Positions 59,950 to 64,000 of a stretch of 64,000 nt of DNA are shown here, piece after piece. The translations under genes were made by a program, and so were the position numbers. The notes beneath the pieces are model-generated. The model worked only from the letters and a program-made list of their open reading frames with translations, searched no databases and was not told the DNA's origin. Position 1 is the stretch's first letter. Each line of letters opens with the position of its first letter. The DNA is from G963665215 sp963665215. GTDB lineage: Bacteria > Chloroflexota > Dehalococcoidia > Lucifugimonadales > CAUZJF01. Location: positions 62,001 through 126,000 of the forward strand of contig CAXXWW010000002.1 of the NCBI GenBank assembly GCA_963665215.2, in the 5' to 3' direction.

Positions 59950-60672
59950 GTGCCGAGGTGGCACAGGGAATCGAGTCCCGAGGTCATGAAAGCCTTAGAG
60001 ACATTGCAAGAGACCGTCGTGTCTTGCACTCGTTGCCCGAGGCTGGTGGTGTACCGGCAGGCAGTGGCCCAAAAGAAGCGGCGGATGTATATGGACTGGG
60101 AGTACTGGGGCAAGCCTGTGCCTTCTTTCGGAGACCCAGATGCTCGTCTCCTGGTCATCGGCCTGGCTCCGGCGGCTCACGGCGCCAACCGCACGGGGCG
60201 GGTATTTACGGGGGACCGGAGTGGGGACTTGCTCTACCGAACTCTTTACATGTTCGGCTTTGCCAGCTCGCCGTTCTCGGTCCGCCGCGACGATGGCCTG
60301 ACCCTCCGAGGCGCCTATATTACCGCAGTGCTGCGGTGTGCCCCGCCGGCCAATAAGCCTCTCCGTGAAGAGCTGGGCAACTGCAGGCCCTACCTGCTTG
60401 AAGAGCTCTCCCTGCTCAGTAAGGTCGAGGTCGTGGTGGCCCTGGGGAAGGTCGCTTTTGACGGCTACCTTGCCACGTTCCCCGAACGTGGCAAGGCTCT
60501 ACCCTCACCAAGGCCCCGCTTCGGCCATGGCGTCACATGCACTCTGGCCGGGGGCATCCAGCTAATCGCGTCCTACCACCCCAGTCAGCAAAACACGCAG
60601 ACAGGCCGGCTGACCCCTTCAATGTTTGAAGAAGTGTTCAGAATGGCGAGGCAAAGGCTCGTGGCTCGGTGA
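59950..60672 (+). CDS. Uracil-DNA glycosylase family 5 (UdgB-like), Fe-S
   Basis: 240 residues from a GTG at 59950 with GGAG; the ATG at 59986 is also possible. The N-terminus has C-T-R-C-P-R-L for the 4Fe-4S cluster, with later Cys in R-C-A-P-P-A-N and N-C-R-P-Y. Motif A is G-L-A-P-A-A-H-G-A-N-R-T-G-R near residue 75, without the Asp/Asn catalyst of other families, and motif B is S-Y-H-P-S-Q-Q-N-T near 213. It removes uracil and related bases from DNA. Confidence 0.92.
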   Translation: MPRWHRESSPEVMKALETLQETVVSCTRCPRLVVYRQAVAQKKRRMYMDWEYWGKPVPSFGDPDARLLVIGLAPAAHGANRTGRVFTGDRSGDLLYRTLYMFGFASSPFSVRRDDGLTLRGAYITAVLRCAPPANKPLREELGNCRPYLLEELSLLSKVEVVVALGKVAFDGYLATFPERGKALPSPRPRFGHGVTCTLAGGIQLIASYHPSQQNTQTGRLTPSMFEEVFRMARQRLVAR

Positions 60673-61064
60673 ACGGGGTTACAGGCAGGCGGTGGGCGCC
60701 ATCGAGCATTCTCATCAGGATACCCTCCCTGTGATGGCGTAGCCGGTCCCGAACATCATGCAGCAGGGTAGACGGCCATTGTGGGCGGGTTGCTGTCAAT
60801 CAGCAAATTGGGGTCACTTGAGCGGCGACCGGGGGCCTATCTGACGGGTATCTGGTCGGGTTACTGGATTCGAACCTGCGCCCCCCTGCATCCACCGCCC
60901 GTTCATATCTAGCGCCATGCCCTCAGCAGGTGGTGACTTAGGGGCGTCTTGGGGGTGAACAGGGTATCCGCACACCTAAGCGCGAATACACTGGGGCTCG
61001 CAGAGCAGGCGCTTGCTGAGGTCGCCTAGATGGCTGAGTCTGCCGGCGAAGCCGAGGCCCTTAC
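60673..61064. other. Intergenic region, 392 bp
   Basis: No gene recognised. The minus strand contains GGTTCGAATCC (60870-60880), a tRNA T-loop-like string, but no cloverleaf forms around it. Confidence 0.4.
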
Positions 61065-61607
61065 CTAAAGCCGCTCCCTCGCCCCGCCAAACTTCCCACA
61101 TGCCCGGGTCGGGTCCTGCAAGTATACGAGCAGGCCCCAGTGCTCGAAGTCGATGACGAGCTTACCCCCGCCGCCCCGCAGCTCATCCAGGCGCTTCCAG
61201 GGGATAGGCATCTCGGACTTGCTGAACATGTACATGCCCATTAGCTTGTCATCGGCATTGTACATGAGGAAAAAGGGCTCGCCCTCTCCCGCCGGTCCCT
61301 TCTGAAAGTAGCGGCCCCTGCCCACCGAGCAGAATATCGGGTCGGTCCAGCCTTCCGCGACCGCCGCGGCGGCCGTGAGTGGCAGGGTCATCTCCACGGG
61401 GACCTGAGACGCCATAATCCCATAGAACGAGCCGCTAAAGCCGCTTATTTGCACGGTGCCGCCACTGGTCAGGAACACCCTGTCCCCCACCGACGTGGTT
61501 GAGGAATCCCCGGTCAAAACCGATACTACCAATGCGGCGAGCAGGACAGCCGCGACTACGTACCCCGAAGTTAGCAGGATCCACCGATTTTGCACCAGGC
61601 CAGCCAT
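61065..61607 (-). CDS. Membrane-anchored protein of unknown function
   Basis: 180 residues. Residues 9-32 are a membrane helix (I-L-L-T-S-G-Y-V-V-A-A-V-L-L-A-A-L-V-V-S-V-L). The remainder is a soluble domain with two cysteines (I-F-C-S-V-G and T-R-A-C-G-K), several strands (V-F-L-T-S-G-G-T-V-Q-I-S-G-F) and a W-K-R-L-D-E-L helix. I recognise no family. The start is the ATG after a GGGAGG ribosome site. Confidence 0.65.
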   Translation of the reverse strand: MAGLVQNRWILLTSGYVVAAVLLAALVVSVLTGDSSTTSVGDRVFLTSGGTVQISGFSGSFYGIMASQVPVEMTLPLTAAAAVAEGWTDPIFCSVGRGRYFQKGPAGEGEPFFLMYNADDKLMGMYMFSKSEMPIPWKRLDELRGGGGKLVIDFEHWGLLVYLQDPTRACGKFGGARERL

Positions 61608-61749
61608 GCCTACCTCCCATGATGAGAGTGGGGTTCACCTATTTATACACCCCTGGCCAGACGTCGCAGAACCTTCGGTACGAGCGGCCTTCCACTAAAT
61701 TTATCCTCCAGGCAGTAGCATATGGGTATGCCTCTTGGGGCAGTACAGC

Positions 61750-62286
61750 CTAGGGGGGGTACCCGAGATCCTTGGCCTTCGCGAAGTCCCGCTCTGCTTC
61801 TATTGACTTACCGATGGAGCCGTAACCCGCACCCCTGTTGTAGTAGGCCTCAGCGTGTTGGGGGTTGAGGCGGAGGGCCTCGTCGAATTCCTCAATGGCA
61901 CGTTCGAACTGGCCAAGGTTGCGGTACGCAAAACCCCTGTTGAAGTAGGCATCGGCCTGTGGGTTGAGCCTGATGGCCTGATCGAAGTCCTGTATAGCAC
62001 TCTGGTATTGGGAAATATTGCTGCCCGCCCGGACCATCCCCGAGCCCGTTACTCCTTGGGCAATCCTGTTGTAAGCAACGCCCCTGTTGTAGTAGGCGAT
62101 GGCGTCCTGCGGATCTAACCTGATGGCCTCGTCGAATGCTTCAATGGCCATGCTGTAATCACCTTGCTCAAAAAAGGCCATGCCTCGGTCGATGGCTGGC
62201 ACTTCTTCAGAGCAAGCTGCGGTGACCGCGACGAGCAGCACACATCCCACTGACAGTGCCGCTGTATGTCTTATCCCTGCAAGCAT
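61750..62286 (-). CDS. TPR-repeat lipoprotein
   Basis: 178 residues from the ATG at 62286. A signal peptide ends in T-A-A-C, a lipobox. Three to four tetratricopeptide repeats follow: F-E-Q-G-D-Y-S-M-A-I-E-A-F-D-E-A-I-R-L-D-P, then A-Y-Y-N-R-G-V-A-Y-N-R, A-Y-F-N-R-G-F-A-Y-R-N-L-G and A-Y-Y-N-R-G-A-G-Y. They would form a protein-binding scaffold on the outer membrane face. A 15-residue insert (I-A-Q-G-V-T-G-S-G-M-V) separates repeats 1 and 2. Confidence 0.88.
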   Translation of the reverse strand: MLAGIRHTAALSVGCVLLVAVTAACSEEVPAIDRGMAFFEQGDYSMAIEAFDEAIRLDPQDAIAYYNRGVAYNRIAQGVTGSGMVRAGSNISQYQSAIQDFDQAIRLNPQADAYFNRGFAYRNLGQFERAIEEFDEALRLNPQHAEAYYNRGAGYGSIGKSIEAERDFAKAKDLGYPP

Positions 62287-62331
62287 GAGCGTGCCTCTGG
62301 GGACAGTATAGGCAAGGGAGCCATAATCCAA

Positions 62332-62740
62332 TGGCCTACAATGAGCCTGAGAATATCCTATTCTGCGCGCCTAAGCCGAAATTACCCACATCAAGCTGCC
62401 TGGGCCAAAGCCAGCACTATCCTCGACGAGAGCCATGGTAGTATCGCTCACGAACACTGTCAACCATGCTATCGAGCGCATGGTCAGGTGTACCACTACC
62501 GGTGTACGCTGCCTATTAACGCGCGCCACGCAGAGAACGCGGCGGTGAAGGTCAGCCCTGGAACGTTGCCCTAGTCGAAGAGGAGGGGTAGCCACCCGGG
62601 GACCTGAAACCGACCCAACGGTTGTTCGGAGGTTGCAGGAGTCCCCACCCCTTGACGGGACTCCTAACCCGTTTTCTCTGGCGGGCATCTCCGTTTTGGG
62701 CGCGCCAGGGCTACCGCATGCCCCGTGACGAAGCACCAGA
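62332..62740. other. Intergenic region, 409 bp
   Basis: Open frames here have no recognisable domain, ribosome site or codon pattern. I see nothing that I can name. Confidence 0.35.
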
Positions 62741-63937
62741 CTATGCCAGGCGGAAGGAGCTGCCGGCGATGTGGCGCGTCCCTCCGAAATTGTTGCCATC
62801 TTCCTCCATGAAGTAGTAGGCTGTGAAGATACGCCCGTCATCTACTTGGGTCGCCACCGGGTAACCCAGGTCCCAATCGCTGGCGTCGGCGCGGATGACC
62901 GCTTCGGTTGACCACGTGGCACCGTCGTCCTCGCTGACAATCAAGCCCATTCCGAACGGGGCTCTTCTTCGACCGAAGATCACGACAATGCGTCCATCGC
63001 GCAGTTGTAGGGGCCAGGGCGAACGATAGCGGACACTCTGCGTGGCCCCTGACCAGGCGTATTGACGGCTCAACGACGCCCACGGCGAGTGGCCCCACCG
63101 TACGATCGATTCGGGACGGCTCCAAGTATATCCGCCATCGTCAGAATATGCCATCACTATTACATTGTTTCTCCTGCCCGTAAGGTGAAGCATGTAACAT
63201 TGCAGGCGGCCACTGGGTAAAAGCAACAAGCGGTCGTAGGCCGTGCGTCCGACGTCTGGGTCCGGGTCCCGGGCTATCTCGGCCATGTAGTCCCAGGTAA
63301 GTCCCTTGTCATCCGACCCGTACAGGGTCGAGACGTCCCCATCGTGAGCGCCAGCCCCTCCTGCTACCACAAGCGTATCGTCGGGGAAAACAATGGGCGG
63401 CATGGCGTCCACTAATAGCGACTTGAACGGCGGCGGCGGTTGAACGCGGGTAGGCACCTCTTCCCAGTTGCGGCCACGATCGGCCGAGCGGAAGGCATAG
63501 CTCGCGATAATCGGGCGTGCGCCCGGGTCTTCTCCCTCCGCGAAAGGAGAGCGCTTGAAGAAGACAACTGAGTCGGGGCTGGTCAGGTCGATCTCTTCGC
63601 GTACCACGCCGGGCTCGTCAGCACGGCTGTAAATGGCCATCTTTTCTCTAACCGACATGGTGTTATCCCACACGGCCACATCGTGCTCTCGGTCCCACGT
63701 TTCGCCATGGTCGAGAGACCGCTGGAGCAAGAAAACACCGCGTTTCATGTACTCGCCATGGCTCACGGACAGCCGGTCCGCGTAGGTGCAGGGGGCGTGA
63801 CAATGCTGGACCACAATCTCGCCATTGCCGAAGTTCCGAATGACGTGTTGGCTGGTATGGCCGCAGTACCTCTCCTTGCTGTAACAGACCTTGGTGTGGT
63901 GTATATCTGTGAGTTTTGGTGTTGTGGCACGGTTCAT
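62741..63937 (-). CDS. Sialidase/BNR-repeat family protein
   Basis: 398 residues with no signal peptide. Five Asp-box motifs (S-x-D-x-G-x-x-W) are seen: S-L-D-H-G-E-T-W near 73, S-A-D-R-G-R-N-W near 152, S-D-D-K-G-L-T-W near 208, S-D-D-G-G-Y-T-W near 265 and S-E-D-D-G-A-T-W near 345. They mark a six-bladed propeller. The sialidase Arg triad is not obvious, so it may cleave another glycan or only bind one. Start is the ATG at 63937. Confidence 0.82.
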   Translation of the reverse strand: MNRATTPKLTDIHHTKVCYSKERYCGHTSQHVIRNFGNGEIVVQHCHAPCTYADRLSVSHGEYMKRGVFLLQRSLDHGETWDREHDVAVWDNTMSVREKMAIYSRADEPGVVREEIDLTSPDSVVFFKRSPFAEGEDPGARPIIASYAFRSADRGRNWEEVPTRVQPPPPFKSLLVDAMPPIVFPDDTLVVAGGAGAHDGDVSTLYGSDDKGLTWDYMAEIARDPDPDVGRTAYDRLLLLPSGRLQCYMLHLTGRRNNVIVMAYSDDGGYTWSRPESIVRWGHSPWASLSRQYAWSGATQSVRYRSPWPLQLRDGRIVVIFGRRRAPFGMGLIVSEDDGATWSTEAVIRADASDWDLGYPVATQVDDGRIFTAYYFMEEDGNNFGGTRHIAGSSFRLA

Positions 63938-64000
63938 GTTGATATCTCCTATTCGGTCACGGCTTCAGCTTGATGGGCAGAACGATACTACCGTTGTCAC

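Noticed and set aside
60840..60950. tRNA-like T-loop string GGTTCGAATCC on the minus strand
   Set aside because: The stems around it do not pair and no D-arm or anticodon stem can be placed, so it is not a tRNA gene.

Overview
The window is a high-GC bacterial chromosome segment. Its gene content (a large peptide/amide catabolic gene set, D-2-hydroxyacid dehydrogenases, Gfo/Idh/MocA and CocE-type enzymes, a collagen-like lipoprotein, a dnaX-ybaB-recR-recO block, GlnS instead of GatCAB for glutamine) suggests an uncultured Chloroflexota lineage, perhaps Dehalococcoidia/SAR202-like. This placement is an inference from gene style, not from a marker search.

Bases 1-16493 are the remains of a contractile-tailed prophage, read almost entirely on the minus strand: portal fragment, MuF-like head protein, HK97-type protease and capsid, connectors, neck proteins, a DUF3383-like sheath, a DUF2612 baseplate protein and a tail-fibre start. 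A HicAB toxin-antitoxin pair with its own promoter and terminator sits inside the head operon. The terminase, most of the portal, the tail tube and the tape measure are missing. Two IS1380 copies (2698-4417 and 11644-13362) and an IS256 copy (14201-15568) have cut it up. A small accessory block (13363-16345) uses a repeated stop/start/ribosome-site cassette at four consecutive junctions.

Bases 16494-19849 are a second IS256 copy that is itself split by an IS1182-family element. It lies at the junction between phage and host DNA. From 19996 the host chromosome holds: dehydrogenases and a tRNA-Arg (20-23 kb); a collagen-like lipoprotein; CorC-type protein, glmU, a CtBP-like dehydrogenase, a GT4 glycosyltransferase with a CDP-alcohol phosphatidyltransferase, a dithiol oxidoreductase and a cell-surface MA-type peptidase (23-34 kb); a peptide ABC importer without ATPases and prfB with its programmed frameshift (34-39 kb); CocE-type hydrolase, a broken penicillin acylase and a CSLREA lipoprotein (39-46 kb).

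A class A beta-lactamase-like gene (46228-48266) is split exactly by an IS110 element. The 5' non-coding end of that element folds into two loops whose sequences match its own target and its own ends, as expected for a bridge RNA. Further right are a frameshifted amidohydrolase, Gfo/Idh/MocA and SDR oxidoreductases, the recO-recR-ybaB-dnaX-ybeY block, glnS, a TolB-like lipoprotein, a peroxiredoxin with an in-frame UGA at the peroxidatic cysteine (probable selenoprotein, 59272-59745), a family-5 uracil-DNA glycosylase, a TPR lipoprotein and a sialidase-like protein.

At least six host genes are interrupted or frameshifted, alongside four IS families. This fits a genome with active insertion-sequence traffic and relaxed selection on catabolic genes, although some single-base shifts could be assembly errors.
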